Shown here in pieces: positions 34,222-43,827 of a stretch of 59,719 nt of DNA. A model generated the notes under the pieces. The model did no database searches. It worked only from the letters and a program-made list of their open reading frames with translations, and was not told where the DNA came from. Source of the stretch: Halorubrum kocurii JCM 14978. Its GTDB lineage: Archaea; Halobacteriota; Halobacteria; Halobacteriales; Haloferacaceae. Position 1 is the first letter of the stretch; every line of letters starts with the position of its first letter. The stretch lies in NCBI RefSeq assembly GCF_000337355.1, contig NZ_AOJH01000047.1:1-59719 (forward strand). Reading direction: 5' to 3'. The translations under genes were made by a program, and so were the position numbers.

Positions 34222-35226
34222 TTACGCGAACGTGTCGACGACCGTCCCGGTGTCCTCGCCGGTGGTGTAGTAGTAGCCGTCGTCCTCCGAGAGCGTCCCC
34301 CAGTCGGCCCAGCTCCCCTCGTAGTTCCGCACGTCCTCGAAGCCGAGCTGGTTGAGGACGAACCAGCCGACCGACGCGCGGATCGCGGTCTGACAGTACG
34401 CCACCGCCGGCTCGTCGGGCGAGAGGTCGGCGTCGTCGATCCACAGCGTCTCTAACTCCTCGGGCGTCCTGAGTCGGCCCGCCTCGTCGTCGATGCTCTG
34501 GACGAAGTTGAGGTTGGTCGCGCCGGTGACGTGACCGAACCGGTCGAGGTCGCCGCGCTCGTCGACGCCCCAGTACTCCGCGGGCGAGCGCATGTCGAGG
34601 ATCGGGACCGCGGCGCCGTCCTCGTCGACATTGTCGGCGACGAACTCCCGGGTCGCCACCACGCCGGTGTCGAGTTCGGCCTCGTAGGTCGCCGCCTGCG
34701 CCTCGGGCGCCTCCGAGACGGTCTCGCCGCCGGCCGCGTCCCAGACCGAGAACCCGCCGTCGAGAAGGCTGACTCGCCCCTCGTGGCCGAGCGCGTTGAG
34801 GGTGTAGATCGCGTACGTCTCCCAGAGGTTCGACTCCGCGCCGTACACCACCACGTCGTCGTCGGGCTCGATCCCCGCCTCCGAGAGCGTCCACGCGATC
34901 GCCTCGGGCGAGGCCTCGAACCCGTCCGGGGTCTCCTCGGCGTAGCTGTCCAGCATCTCGGCGTTCGGGAAGTGGTACGCGCCGGGGATCCGGCTCTCGC
35001 CGAACGCCGCCTCGTCGCGGACGTCGAGCAGGTGCGCGTCGTCGAGGTTCGATTCGAGCCACTGGCCGTCGACGACGCCGTCGAACTCGGCCGCCGCGGG
35101 CGTCGCGTACGCCGCCGGTTCGTCGCCGCCGTCGCTCGACCCGAGGCAGCCGGCCGTCGCCGCGAGCGCCGCGCCAGCCGAGGCCAACACCGATCGTCTG
35201 GAGGTCAGCGTGGAGCTGTCGTCCAT
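34222..35226 (-). CDS. Tat-exported sulfurtransferase (tandem rhodanese domains)
   Basis: 334 residues. The N-terminal SRRSVLASAGAALAATAGCL is a twin-arginine signal with lipobox cysteine. Two rhodanese domains follow: about 45-165 (HLLDVRDEAAFGESRIPGAY, inactive half) and 185-320 (ILDMRSPAEYWG, catalytic Cys in VAYCQTAIRASVGW). Thiosulfate or 3-mercaptopyruvate sulfurtransferases have this layout. It would act outside the cell, lipid-anchored. Convergent with the lipoprotein gene. Confidence 0.92.
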   Translation of the reverse strand: MDDSSTLTSRRSVLASAGAALAATAGCLGSSDGGDEPAAYATPAAAEFDGVVDGQWLESNLDDAHLLDVRDEAAFGESRIPGAYHFPNAEMLDSYAEETPDGFEASPEAIAWTLSEAGIEPDDDVVVYGAESNLWETYAIYTLNALGHEGRVSLLDGGFSVWDAAGGETVSEAPEAQAATYEAELDTGVVATREFVADNVDEDGAAVPILDMRSPAEYWGVDERGDLDRFGHVTGATNLNFVQSIDDEAGRLRTPEELETLWIDDADLSPDEPAVAYCQTAIRASVGWFVLNQLGFEDVRNYEGSWADWGTLSEDDGYYYTTGEDTGTVVDTFA

Positions 35227-35369
35227 TCGGTCGCGAGTTGCGGCGTGAGCGCGATAACCCTGTCAGTGGTGGCCCGTGTTACCGTCGGCTCCGACGGCAG
35301 CGGCGTCGGCGTCCGCGGCACCGGACAGACTTGCGAGGCCGCCCCGCACCGACGCCGTCTCTCACCGAC

Positions 35370-35945
35370 TCACTCCCGCACGCCGACGACCGTGTAGCCG
35401 AACCCGCGGTCGACGACTCGCGGGTCGAACCCGGCGTCGGCGAGCGCGGCGGCGAGGTCGTCCGGCGCCCGGAACCGCGACTCCATGCCGATCGCGTGCT
35501 CGGCCGCGACGAGCGCTCGGCCGAGGGGGTGCGTCGGGTCGAACTCCCGGATCACGAGCGCGCCGCCGGGCGCGATCACGCGCGCGGCCTCCTCGATCGC
35601 GGCCGCTTGGTCCGGCAGGTGGTGGAACGCGTCGACGATCGTCGCGGCGTCGACCGACCCGTCGCGGAACGGGAGCCGCCCCGCGTCTCCGCCGACGGCG
35701 CCGCGGTCGCGGTGCTCCTGAGCGCGCGCCAGCATCACGAGCGAGGCGTCGACGACGGTGATCTCGGGACCGGTCAGCGCGGCCGCCGCGCGCCCGGAGC
35801 CGCCGCCGACGTCGAGCAGCCGGTCGATCGGTCGCGTCGCGTGCGTGAGCCCCGCGGCCAGCGCCTCGCCGTCGGCCGGCGGCATGACGCGGTCGTACAG
35901 CGGGGCGATCCGGTCGAAGAAGCGAACGTCGCCGAGGCCGTACAT
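35370..35945 (-). CDS. SAM-dependent methyltransferase (class I)
   Basis: 191 residues. SAM motif I is LLDVGGGSGRAAAAL; motif II includes VVDASLVMLARAQEH, and LPFRDGSVDAATIVDAFHHL is the post-II region seen in UbiE/MenG-like enzymes. Substrate not predictable. CTTTTAA at 35970-35976 is the TATA element. Divergent from the acetyltransferase at 36029. Confidence 0.9.
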   Translation of the reverse strand: MYGLGDVRFFDRIAPLYDRVMPPADGEALAAGLTHATRPIDRLLDVGGGSGRAAAALTGPEITVVDASLVMLARAQEHRDRGAVGGDAGRLPFRDGSVDAATIVDAFHHLPDQAAAIEEAARVIAPGGALVIREFDPTHPLGRALVAAEHAIGMESRFRAPDDLAAALADAGFDPRVVDRGFGYTVVGVRE

Positions 35946-36028
35946 AGCGAGGATCGGCGGCGGCGGTAGTTAAAAGGCGGTCTCGGCGAGCCCCCGCTCA
36001 TTTACCTGAGTGAGCCGTACCGGGCGCC

Positions 36029-36694
36029 ATGGAGTACGCGCTCGTCGGCGGCCCGGGCTCGGGGGCGACGCTGCGGCTCGACTACCGGGCGTTCGCCTAC
36101 GCCGGCAAGTTCGTCGTCGGCGCGCCGGGCAAGGCGGTGTTGCGGACGCCCGACGGCTCGCCGGCGGTCCCGGAGTGGGAGCCGGACGATCCACTCCCGC
36201 CGACCGTCGAGGCGAGCGAGTTCGATGACGACGTGGTCGCCGCGGTCTCCTTCTCGCCCGACCGGACCGACCCCGACTGCTGTCGCCTCCGGTACGTCAC
36301 CGTCCACGTCGCGCGCCGCGGGGAGGGGCTCGGTCCGCGGCTCGTCGATCGCACGGTCTCCCGGCTCGCGGCCGACGGCTACGACCGCGTGCGGATCGCG
36401 GTCAACAACCCGTTCGCCTACGCGGCGCTTTATAAATGCGGCTTCGCGTACACGGGCGAGCGGACCGGGATCGCCGAACTGGTGTTAGAGCGGCCGGCGG
36501 CCGAGGGCGGCGTGGGGGGCGGCGGGGAGGGCGAACTGAGCGGAGAGAAGGGGGCGGACGGGGATCGGTACCGGGCGGGGCTGCGCGCCTTCCGCGACGG
36601 CGACCGCGACCTCGACCCGGTGGAGCGAGAGTTCGTCGCGGCGCGGCTCGGGGAGGGCGAGGAGCCCGGCGGTCGAGGAACGCGGGAGGAGTGA
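36029..36694 (+). CDS. GNAT family N-acetyltransferase
   Basis: 221 residues. The GNAT acetyl-CoA region is RYVTVHVARRGEGLGPRLVD, followed by VRIAVNNPFAYAALYKCGFA, a typical motif B. The N-terminal 95 residues are less conserved and the last 60 form an acidic/Gly-rich tail. The acceptor substrate is unknown. TTTACC at 36001-36006 is the probable TATA. Confidence 0.85.
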   Translation: MEYALVGGPGSGATLRLDYRAFAYAGKFVVGAPGKAVLRTPDGSPAVPEWEPDDPLPPTVEASEFDDDVVAAVSFSPDRTDPDCCRLRYVTVHVARRGEGLGPRLVDRTVSRLAADGYDRVRIAVNNPFAYAALYKCGFAYTGERTGIAELVLERPAAEGGVGGGGEGELSGEKGADGDRYRAGLRAFRDGDRDLDPVEREFVAARLGEGEEPGGRGTREE

Positions 36695-36715
36695 GGGGCG
36701 GGAGTCGACGGCCCG

Positions 36716-37267
36716 TCAGTTCAGCGCCCAGATCCCGTAGTTGAGCGCGGTCGCGAAGCAGACCCACGCGAGGTACGGGACGAGCAGGAGGGCCGCCCGC
36801 CTGTCGACCCGATCGAACGCGGCGATCGTCGCGACGACGAGCGGGAGCAGGAGCCCGAGGACGACGAGCCCGAGGTCGGGGCGTTCGAGCCCCCAGAAGA
36901 CGGGCGACCACGCGACGTTGACGACGAGCTGGACGCCGAACAGGGCGAGCCCGATCCGGGCGTCTCGGGCGAGCCGCGCCGCTCCGCCGGCGCGCCCCTC
37001 CCCCTCGCGACCGCCGAGGTAGACGAGCGCGGCCGCGGCGCCGATCAGCGCGTACAGGACCGGCCAGACGACGCCGAACGCCCATCCCGGCGGGTAGTAG
37101 GCCGGCAGTTCGAGCCCGGCGAACCACGCGCTCTCGGTGGCGGTGAACGGGACGCCGACCGCGCCGATCAGGTTGACCGCGACCGCGGCGGCGACCACGA
37201 GCAGGGCGTCGCGGCGGTCCGGGAGACGCCCGCGGACGGCGGGCGACGGAGGGTCAGTGGATGCCAT
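36716..37267 (-). CDS. tspO: TspO/MBR family protein
   Basis: 183 residues with five predicted helices. The family signature is visible in LELPAYYPPGWAFGVVWPVL and YALIGAAAALVY, then NVAWSPVFWGLERPDLGLVV and VPYLAWVCFATALNYGIWALN-type ends. TspO binds tetrapyrroles and is linked to stress and pigment regulation. TTTAAAT at 37293-37299 lies 28-29 bases upstream. Confidence 0.93.
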   Translation of the reverse strand: MASTDPPSPAVRGRLPDRRDALLVVAAAVAVNLIGAVGVPFTATESAWFAGLELPAYYPPGWAFGVVWPVLYALIGAAAALVYLGGREGEGRAGGAARLARDARIGLALFGVQLVVNVAWSPVFWGLERPDLGLVVLGLLLPLVVATIAAFDRVDRRAALLLVPYLAWVCFATALNYGIWALN

Positions 37268-37331
37268 CGGACCGATGGTAGGCGCGCGTGGGATTTAAAA
37301 GGTCCTCCGGGGGTCGCTCCGTCGCGCCCCG

Positions 37332-38372
37332 CTAGATCACGTCGTAGTCCTCGCGGAACGTCTCCAGCGTGGCCGCGAGCACCCCGATGACGATCGGGCC
37401 GACGAACAGCCCGGTGAACCCGATGGCGTAGATTCCGCCGAACACCCCGAGGAGGATCACCGCTGGGTTCAGGTGCGCCTGCTGGTCGATGACGATCGGG
37501 CGCGCGTAGTTGTCCACCATCGCGATGACGAGGACCCCGTACACGGCGAGGAACACCCCGGCGGCCACCTCGTCGATCGCGACGAGGTACGCCGCCGCCG
37601 GCCCCCAGACGAAGAACGCCCCGACGAGCGGCACCAGCGCCAACACCGCCATCACGAAGGTCCAGAAGACGACGTTGGGGATCCCGACCGCCCAGAGGCC
37701 GAGCCCCGCGACCAGCGCCTGCAGCAGCGCCACGACGATGTGGCCGATCACGACTCCGCGGGTCATCGCGTCGACGCGGTCGACGAGGTCCGCGGTGACG
37801 TTCGACGGGAGCGGGCTCGTCAGGCGGAGCCACCGCACGAACGCCGGCCCGTCGAGCAGGGTGTAGTAGACCAAGAACAGCGCCAGCGAGAGTCCCACTG
37901 ACGCGCGGATCGCGGTGGTGACGATCCCACCCACCCCGCCGAACAGGGTGTTGGCGAGCACCTGCCCGGCGGTCGCGAGGACCTCGCCGACCTCGACCTG
38001 CTCGCCCGTGAGCGACGCGATCTCTCCCTCGATGGCCGCGACGTCGATGTCGGTGTTCCCTCGGGCGATCTCCGTGAGGTCGCGGACGAACACCCACGAG
38101 ATGTACGCGAGCGGCAGGATGACGGCGACGATCGCCGAGAGAATCAGGAGGAGCGCGGACAGCATGTTGCCCAACCGGTTCGCCAGCGACCGTCGAACGC
38201 GCCCGGCGAGCGACCGGCGAAACCGCCGCGAGAGCCGCACGTGGAACGGGTAGAGGACGTACGCGAGGATCGCGGAGGCGATGACGTACTCGACGAAGGG
38301 GTTGATGACGTACAGCGTCAGGATCGCGACCGACCCGATGAGGAGGAGGAGAAACGATTGCCCGCGGTTCAT
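37332..38372 (-). CDS. AI-2E family transporter (PerM-like permease)
   Basis: 346 residues, about eight helices. VDNYARPIVIDQQAHLNPAV and IGFTGLFVGPIVIGVLAA are diagnostic of the AI-2 exporter/PerM superfamily, some members of which act as Na+/H+ antiporters. Substrate unclear. TTTATAC at 38395-38401 is the likely TATA box. Confidence 0.9.
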   Translation of the reverse strand: MNRGQSFLLLLIGSVAILTLYVINPFVEYVIASAILAYVLYPFHVRLSRRFRRSLAGRVRRSLANRLGNMLSALLLILSAIVAVILPLAYISWVFVRDLTEIARGNTDIDVAAIEGEIASLTGEQVEVGEVLATAGQVLANTLFGGVGGIVTTAIRASVGLSLALFLVYYTLLDGPAFVRWLRLTSPLPSNVTADLVDRVDAMTRGVVIGHIVVALLQALVAGLGLWAVGIPNVVFWTFVMAVLALVPLVGAFFVWGPAAAYLVAIDEVAAGVFLAVYGVLVIAMVDNYARPIVIDQQAHLNPAVILLGVFGGIYAIGFTGLFVGPIVIGVLAATLETFREDYDVI

Positions 38373-38476
38373 GTCGGCCAGTCACGTCGGTGACGTATAA
38401 ACGTGGGCGGCGGCCCGCGATGCGCGGACGGCGGCTCGCGACGCGTCGACGCCGTCGCGGGGGCGCGGCCGTCCGG

Positions 38477-39073
38477 TCAGGCGCTCGCCTCGTCCTCGTC
38501 GAGCCCGGGCGCGACCGATGGATCGACCTCCTCTGGCTCCTCCGTCTCGCCGCCGACGACCGTCTCCCCCTCGTCGGTCTCCACGTACACGTCGTCGGCG
38601 AAGCCGGCCAGCGCGTTCTCGTACTCCGGCGTCTCCAGCTTTTCGGGCGTCTCGGGGGCGTCGACGACGCCGTCGGCGGGCCGGAACCCGCCGAGCGGGT
38701 CGTCGATCGTGATCCCGTGCTCGCCGAAGAAGGACTCGTACCGCCGGTAGTGCGGCTCCAGCTCGTCGCCCGGGATCTCCATCATCTCCGTCCACCCGTG
38801 GTTGAAGAAGTCGAAGTTCGCCTGCACGTGAGTGATCTCACGGGCCTCGGCCTCCGGGAAGCCGGCCTCCAAGGCGGCGACGTAGGTGTCCATCGTCGCG
38901 TCGAAGAAGTCGTCGAGGTGAGCCCGTCGCTCCTCGCGGCGGTCCTCGTCGGCCTTGTTGAGGAAGATGCTCGTGTGGAGGTCGACGAGCTTGTCGTTCG
39001 CAACGTCGCCGACCACCGGAGTCGTCAGCGCCTTCTTGGCGGCCCAATGACGGATGTTCTGCCGGATCTTCAT
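38477..39073 (-). CDS. DUF6149-like conserved haloarchaeal protein
   Basis: 198 residues. The start MKIRQNIRHWAAKKALTTPV and VVGDVANDKLVDLHTSIFLN match my memory of a haloarchaeal family (DUF6149). Mostly helical and soluble with a disordered acidic C-terminus from about residue 150. No catalytic motif recognised. Divergent from the DUF1684 gene. Confidence 0.75.
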   Translation of the reverse strand: MKIRQNIRHWAAKKALTTPVVGDVANDKLVDLHTSIFLNKADEDRREERRAHLDDFFDATMDTYVAALEAGFPEAEAREITHVQANFDFFNHGWTEMMEIPGDELEPHYRRYESFFGEHGITIDDPLGGFRPADGVVDAPETPEKLETPEYENALAGFADDVYVETDEGETVVGGETEEPEEVDPSVAPGLDEDEASA

Positions 39074-39160
39074 AAGCGGTGTTGGTGGGCGACGGCCTTG
39101 AATCTGTGGCGACGCGGCCGCCGCTCGGTCCCCGGAGACGCCGACCGACCCGACGAAAGC

Positions 39161-39190
39161 GTTATTGCATAAAATATACAATATAAAGAC
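39161..39190 (+). promoter_or_regulatory. AT-rich promoter of the DUF1684 gene
   Basis: GTTATTG (39161-39167) is 27 bases before ATG 39191 and continues into CATAAAATATA and AATATAAAG right up to the start. This is an unusually AT-rich block for the window and may be a strong or regulated promoter. Confidence 0.55.
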
Positions 39191-39769
39191 ATGACCGAGA
39201 CGACCCCGGGCGGGGACTGGGCCGCGCAGATCGAGGCGCAGCGACGGGCGAAGATCGAGCGGTTCCGCGACTCGGGGCGGTCGCCGCTCCCGGTCTCGAT
39301 GCGGGGCGACGCCTTCCCCGGGCTGGAGTACTTCGAGCCGGACCCGGCGTACCGGTTCGTCCTCCCGCTTCATGAACACGACGAGAAGGAGACGGTGACG
39401 GTCGAGACGACCGCGGACGGCGAGCAGACGTACCGTCGCTGGGGCGAGTTCCGGTTCGAGGTCGACGGCGAGTCGGTGGCGCTGCAGGCGTACCGGCCGG
39501 CCGACGGCGCCGATCGCTTCTGGGTGCCCTTCCGCGACGAGACCAGCGGCGAGACGACGTACGGCGCGGGTCGGTACCTCGACTTGGAGCCGGAGCGCGA
39601 CCGCGTCGACGGCGAGTGGATACTGGACTTCAACGTCGCGTACAACCCGACGTGCGCGTACAACCACGCGTACGAGTGCCCGCTCATTCCCACGGAGAAC
39701 TGGCTGGACGTCGCGATCGAGGCGGGCGAGAAGGAGTTCCCCGCCGAGCCCGCGGGCGCCGACCACTGA
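39191..39769 (+). CDS. DUF1684 family protein (paralogue of 20934-21479)
   Basis: 192 residues. It shares FVPFRDETSGETTYGAGRYL, DFNVAYNPTCAYNHAYECPL and PTENWLDVAIEAGEKEF with the other copy. The conserved YNPxCAYxxxxxCPLxPxENW core is intact in both, whereas the N-terminal halves differ. Function unknown. Confidence 0.9.
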   Translation: MTETTPGGDWAAQIEAQRRAKIERFRDSGRSPLPVSMRGDAFPGLEYFEPDPAYRFVLPLHEHDEKETVTVETTADGEQTYRRWGEFRFEVDGESVALQAYRPADGADRFWVPFRDETSGETTYGAGRYLDLEPERDRVDGEWILDFNVAYNPTCAYNHAYECPLIPTENWLDVAIEAGEKEFPAEPAGADH

Positions 39770-39866
39770 GGGGGTCGATGGCCCCGTCTGCCGGCATTGC
39801 GTGTGAATCGCACGGTCTCAGGCGTGGATGACAATCCACATTAACCATGAATCCGAACCCCCGCGT

Positions 39867-41108
39867 ATGAGCGATTCGTACGTGATTATCGGTGATGGTA
39901 TCGCGGGCGCGTCCGCGGCCGAGACGCTCCGCGAGGAAGCGCCCGACGCCGAGATCACGGTTCTCACGGACGAGGGGGAGTCCCTCTACAACCGGATCCT
40001 GATCAAGGAGTACGCGAAGGGGAAGCTCCCCGAGGCCCCGATCTCGATCCACCAGGAATCGTGGTACGACGACCACGACGTCGACCTCCGGCTCAACACG
40101 GTCGTCGTCGACATCGACGTCGAGAACGACGCGGTCCACACCCACGAGGGCGAGACGTTCGAGTACGACTCCCTCCTGCTCGCGATCGGCGGCACCCCCC
40201 AGCAGCTCCCGGTCGACAACGCCGACGCCGACGGGATCCACCACTTCTGGACGTTCCAGGACGCCCGCCGGATCAAAGAGAGCGTCGAGGACGCCGAGCG
40301 GGCCGTCATCGTCGGCGCTGGGCTCCTCGGCATCGACTTCGCGGCCATCTGCGGCGCGCAGGACGTCGAGGCGAAGTACCTGATGCGCGGCGACTGCTGG
40401 TGGCGCTACGCCCTCTCGGAGGAGGGCGCCGAGATCATGCACGACGCGATGCGCGAGCGGGGGGTCGAGCCCGTCTTCGACTCCGGAGTCGACCACTTCG
40501 AGGTCGACGACGACGGCCACGTCACGGCCGCGATCGACCCGAACGGCGAGCGCCACGAGTGCGACTTCGCCGGCGTCGCCATCGGGCTCAACTTCAACAC
40601 CGAACTCGTCGAGGACACGCCGCTGGAGACCGAGGACGGGATCGTCGTCGACGAGTTCATGCGCACGAACCTCGACAACGTGTTCGCCGCGGGGGACATC
40701 ACCACGTTCAACGACCTCGTCTTGGGCGAGCGGGCGAAGAACGGCTCGTGGGGGTCGGCCAAGGAACAGGGGACGATCGCGGCCCGCAACATGGTCGAGT
40801 ACGGCAGCGAGGCGTTCGAGTGGGTCTCTTCGTACTCGATCACGCACTTCGACTTCCCGTTCCTCTCCTTCGGTCACCCGACGCTCGGCGACGACTCCGT
40901 CGAGGCCACCACGGCCGAGGGGGAGTGGCGCCGCGTGGCGCTGAAGGACGGCAGGGTCGTCGGCGGCGTGCTTATCGGCGACTTGTCGCCCCAGTCCGCG
41001 TTCAAACAGCTGATGCGCGAGGGCCGCGACGTGAGCGACCAGACGGAGGTCCTGATGGAGCCCGGCTTCTCCGTCGACGACCTCGCGGCGACGACCGAAC
41101 AGCAGTAG
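39867..41108 (+). CDS. FAD-dependent pyridine nucleotide-disulfide oxidoreductase family protein
   Basis: 413 residues from ATG 39867. FAD motif VIIGDGIAGASAAETL, NAD motif VIVGAGLLGIDFA (about 157-169), and second FAD site DNVFAAGDITTFND. Resembles NirB N-terminal/rubredoxin reductase-type enzymes with single-domain electron carriers as partners. ATTAACC at about 39840-39846 lies 24-27 bases upstream, favouring this start over 39828. The stop is followed by a repeat that is open in another frame (see repeat at 41141). Confidence 0.88.
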   Translation: MSDSYVIIGDGIAGASAAETLREEAPDAEITVLTDEGESLYNRILIKEYAKGKLPEAPISIHQESWYDDHDVDLRLNTVVVDIDVENDAVHTHEGETFEYDSLLLAIGGTPQQLPVDNADADGIHHFWTFQDARRIKESVEDAERAVIVGAGLLGIDFAAICGAQDVEAKYLMRGDCWWRYALSEEGAEIMHDAMRERGVEPVFDSGVDHFEVDDDGHVTAAIDPNGERHECDFAGVAIGLNFNTELVEDTPLETEDGIVVDEFMRTNLDNVFAAGDITTFNDLVLGERAKNGSWGSAKEQGTIAARNMVEYGSEAFEWVSSYSITHFDFPFLSFGHPTLGDDSVEATTAEGEWRRVALKDGRVVGGVLIGDLSPQSAFKQLMREGRDVSDQTEVLMEPGFSVDDLAATTEQQ

Positions 41109-41140
41109 CGGACGACCGCGCGTCGGGCGACGAGGACCGC

Positions 41141-41203
41141 GCCTCGGCCGCCGATGACCACGCCTCGGTCGCCGATGACCACGCCTCGGTCGCCGATGAC
41201 TAT
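41141..41203 (+). repeat. 21-base tandem repeat after the oxidoreductase gene
   Basis: Three 21-base units of the form CGCCTCGGYCGCCGATGACCA. In a frame shifted from the oxidoreductase they read as acidic ADDHASV repeats and stay open from inside the gene to 41257. The rest of 41109-41333 shows no gene. Confidence 0.9.
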
Positions 41204-41333
41204 GCGCCCATCGCCGCCGACCCAACGGCGGTCCTCGTCGCCCGAACCGGTCGCTAACCGCCTCTCGGACGCCACGCCCCGGCCGAGGTTCGTTCAGTAG
41301 GTTTTCCCTCTTCGACGCCGTACCGGCGTTTAT

Positions 41334-43553
41334 ATGTCTCGCGGAAACGGCGACGAGGAGACCACGCCGCCGGCCGGCGAGTTCTTTGCGTCCGTCGTCG
41401 AGGAGCACACGGACCCGATCGTCTCGGTCGACGGGGGCGGCGAGATCGTCTACGTCAACCCCGCGGCCGAAGCGGCGCTGGGCCGTGACGCCGCGTCACT
41501 CGTCGACCGCCGGCTCGCGGAGCTGATCCCGGACGCGACCGCCGAGCGGCGCGGCGCCTCGCTCCGCGAGCTGCTCGGCGCGCCGGCGCGGCTCGTCGAC
41601 GCCGGCGACGTTCCGATACCGCTGGCGGCGGCAGGCGGCGAGACGCGCGTCTTTTCGGCGCGGTTTCACGCGCACGAGTCCGGCGGCGAGACCGCGTACA
41701 CCGGCGTGTTCCGCGACGGCGGCCAACCGGCCGGCGACCGCGAGCGGAAACCGTTCCGCAACCTCGTCGAACACGCGGGTCACGCCGTCTACGTGACCGA
41801 CACGAGCGGGACGATCCAGTACGTCAACCCGGCGTTCACCGAACACACCGGCTACGAACCCAGCGACGCGATCGGCGAGACGCCGGCGATACTCAAGTCC
41901 GGGGAGATGTCGGACGAGTACTACGAGTCGCTGTGGGAGACGCTCAGGGCCGGGGACGTGTGGGAGGAGGAGATCGTCGATCAGCGGAAAGACGGGAGCT
42001 ACTACCACGCTCACCAGACGATCGCGCCCGTGACCGACGAACGGGGGACGATCTCGCGGTTCATCGCGATACAGATCGACATCAGCGACCGAAAGGCCGC
42101 GATGGGGCGACTGAAGCAGTACCGCGACATCGTCGAGCAGATCGACGACCCGGTCCTGTTGCAGGATCTCGACGGAGAGATGGAGCTGCTCAACGACGCC
42201 GTCTGCGAGTTCGCCGGCATGCGCCGGGAAGCGCTCTACGGGGCGGACGAGTCCGCGTTCATGGACGACGAGACCGCCGCCGAGATCGAAGCGCACCGAC
42301 GCTCGGTGCTCGAAACGGAGACGGCGGCCGAGTACGAGGTCGCCCCGACCTTCCCGCGGACCGGTCGCGAGCCGAGGTTCAGCACGCAGCGGTACCCGTA
42401 CTACGACGGCGACGGGGAGCTGGCGGGGACGTTCGCGGTCTGCCGCGACGTCACCGAGATCAAGCTCCGCGAGGCGGAACTGGAGCGGTACGAGCGTGCG
42501 GTCGACGGCGCCACCGACCTCATCGCGGCCGTCGACCGCGAAGGTCGATTCCTCTTCGCGAACCGGCAGTACCGTGCGTACCACGGGATCGACACCGCCG
42601 CCGAGATCTCCGAACTGACCCTCGAAGACATCCTGGACGACGGGCAGTACGCCGACGTACGACACCACGTCGACCGGGCCCTCGAAGGGCGGAACGTCGA
42701 GTACCGGACGACGCGGGTCCACTCGGACCGCGGGAAGCGGACGCTCGACGTCCGGTACTACCCCCTCGTGAACCCCGTCGAGGACGACGGCGGGTTCGCC
42801 GGCGTCGTCGGCGTCCTGCGAGACGTGACCGACAGCGAGAGCCGGGCGCGGCAGCTTCGGGTCGTCGATCGGGTGCTCCAGCACAACCTCCGGAACGCGC
42901 TGACGGTGATCCGCGGTCGCGCGGAACAGATCGCGGAACGCGACGCGGCGCGGACCGGCTCCGGGGGGGCGCGGACCGGCTCCGACGCCGAGACCAGCGG
43001 GGAGGTCGCCGACGCCGCCTCGGATATCGTTACCCGGGCCAACGCGCTCCTCTCGACGAGCGAGAAGTCTCACCACATCACCGAGATCCTCGGCGACGCG
43101 GCCGAGCGCGAACCGATCGACGTCGGTCGCGTCGTCGAACACCTCGGCTCGGTGGTCGAGGCGGAGTACCCGGCGGCCGAGCTCTCGATTTCGACGCCGG
43201 ACGATGTCGCGGCGCTCGCCTCGGTGACGACGTGGATCGACCGGGCGCTCGGCGAGCTGATCCGGAACGCGGTCGAACACCACGACCGAGACCGACCGGT
43301 GGTCGAGGTCACGGTGGAGGCGAAGCCGGGCGCGATCGAGGTTCGCGTCGCCGACGACGGGCCCGGACTGACCGACATGGACCGGGACGTGCTCGAGACC
43401 GGACAGGCCGTCGAGGCGCTGTACCACGGGAGCGGACTCGGCCTGTGGCTCGTCTATTGGGTGGTCCAGCAGTCCGGCGGGTCGGCGACCGCCCGCGACG
43501 CGGACCCCCGCGGAACCGTCGTCACGCTCACGCTGCCGCGCGCGGTCCGGTAG
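41334..43553 (+). CDS. Multi-PAS sensor histidine kinase
   Basis: 739 residues, no membrane helices, so a cytoplasmic sensor. Four PAS-type domains: about 14-130, 135-262 (YVTDTSGTIQYVNPAFTEHT), 265-385 and 388-510. The dimerisation/H-box is VLQHNLRNALTVIRGRAEQI with the phospho-acceptor His, followed by N-box ELIRNAVEHHD and G-boxes DDGPGLTD and GSGLGLWLV. Signal and target unknown; no response regulator is adjacent, typical of haloarchaeal kinases. Confidence 0.92.
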   Translation: MSRGNGDEETTPPAGEFFASVVEEHTDPIVSVDGGGEIVYVNPAAEAALGRDAASLVDRRLAELIPDATAERRGASLRELLGAPARLVDAGDVPIPLAAAGGETRVFSARFHAHESGGETAYTGVFRDGGQPAGDRERKPFRNLVEHAGHAVYVTDTSGTIQYVNPAFTEHTGYEPSDAIGETPAILKSGEMSDEYYESLWETLRAGDVWEEEIVDQRKDGSYYHAHQTIAPVTDERGTISRFIAIQIDISDRKAAMGRLKQYRDIVEQIDDPVLLQDLDGEMELLNDAVCEFAGMRREALYGADESAFMDDETAAEIEAHRRSVLETETAAEYEVAPTFPRTGREPRFSTQRYPYYDGDGELAGTFAVCRDVTEIKLREAELERYERAVDGATDLIAAVDREGRFLFANRQYRAYHGIDTAAEISELTLEDILDDGQYADVRHHVDRALEGRNVEYRTTRVHSDRGKRTLDVRYYPLVNPVEDDGGFAGVVGVLRDVTDSESRARQLRVVDRVLQHNLRNALTVIRGRAEQIAERDAARTGSGGARTGSDAETSGEVADAASDIVTRANALLSTSEKSHHITEILGDAAEREPIDVGRVVEHLGSVVEAEYPAAELSISTPDDVAALASVTTWIDRALGELIRNAVEHHDRDRPVVEVTVEAKPGAIEVRVADDGPGLTDMDRDVLETGQAVEALYHGSGLGLWLVYWVVQQSGGSATARDADPRGTVVTLTLPRAVR

Positions 43554-43611
43554 GGTTCGCCCGGGGGGCGAGCCCGCAACGTTTATGATTGATAATGTCA
43601 TATGATACCAC

Positions 43612-43827
43612 ATGCCATTGAGGCAGACAAACAGGCGCATGCGGCTCCGACGCACCGGAATAGTCCCGTCGGACGCGCGGGTCCGCCACTACGACGAGCT
43701 CGAGGAGGAGACGCAGGTGGCCGTCCGCGAGCTCGCGGGGCGGCCGCGGACAGCACCGGAGACCGACGACCTCGACGACGGTGACGTGGTGAAGTTCACC
43801 GACTACTACCAAGTCCGCGCGCGCTGA
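43612..43827 (+). CDS. Small conserved haloarchaeal protein, unknown function
   Basis: 71 residues. A basic N-terminus (PLRQTNRRMRLRRTG) and an acidic C-terminal half (DLDDGDVVKFTDYYQVRAR). TTTATGAT at 43582-43589 lies about 26 bases upstream in an AT-rich promoter containing the palindrome TCATATGA (43598-43605). ATG 43639 is an alternative start. Confidence 0.65.
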   Translation: MPLRQTNRRMRLRRTGIVPSDARVRHYDELEEETQVAVRELAGRPRTAPETDDLDDGDVVKFTDYYQVRAR

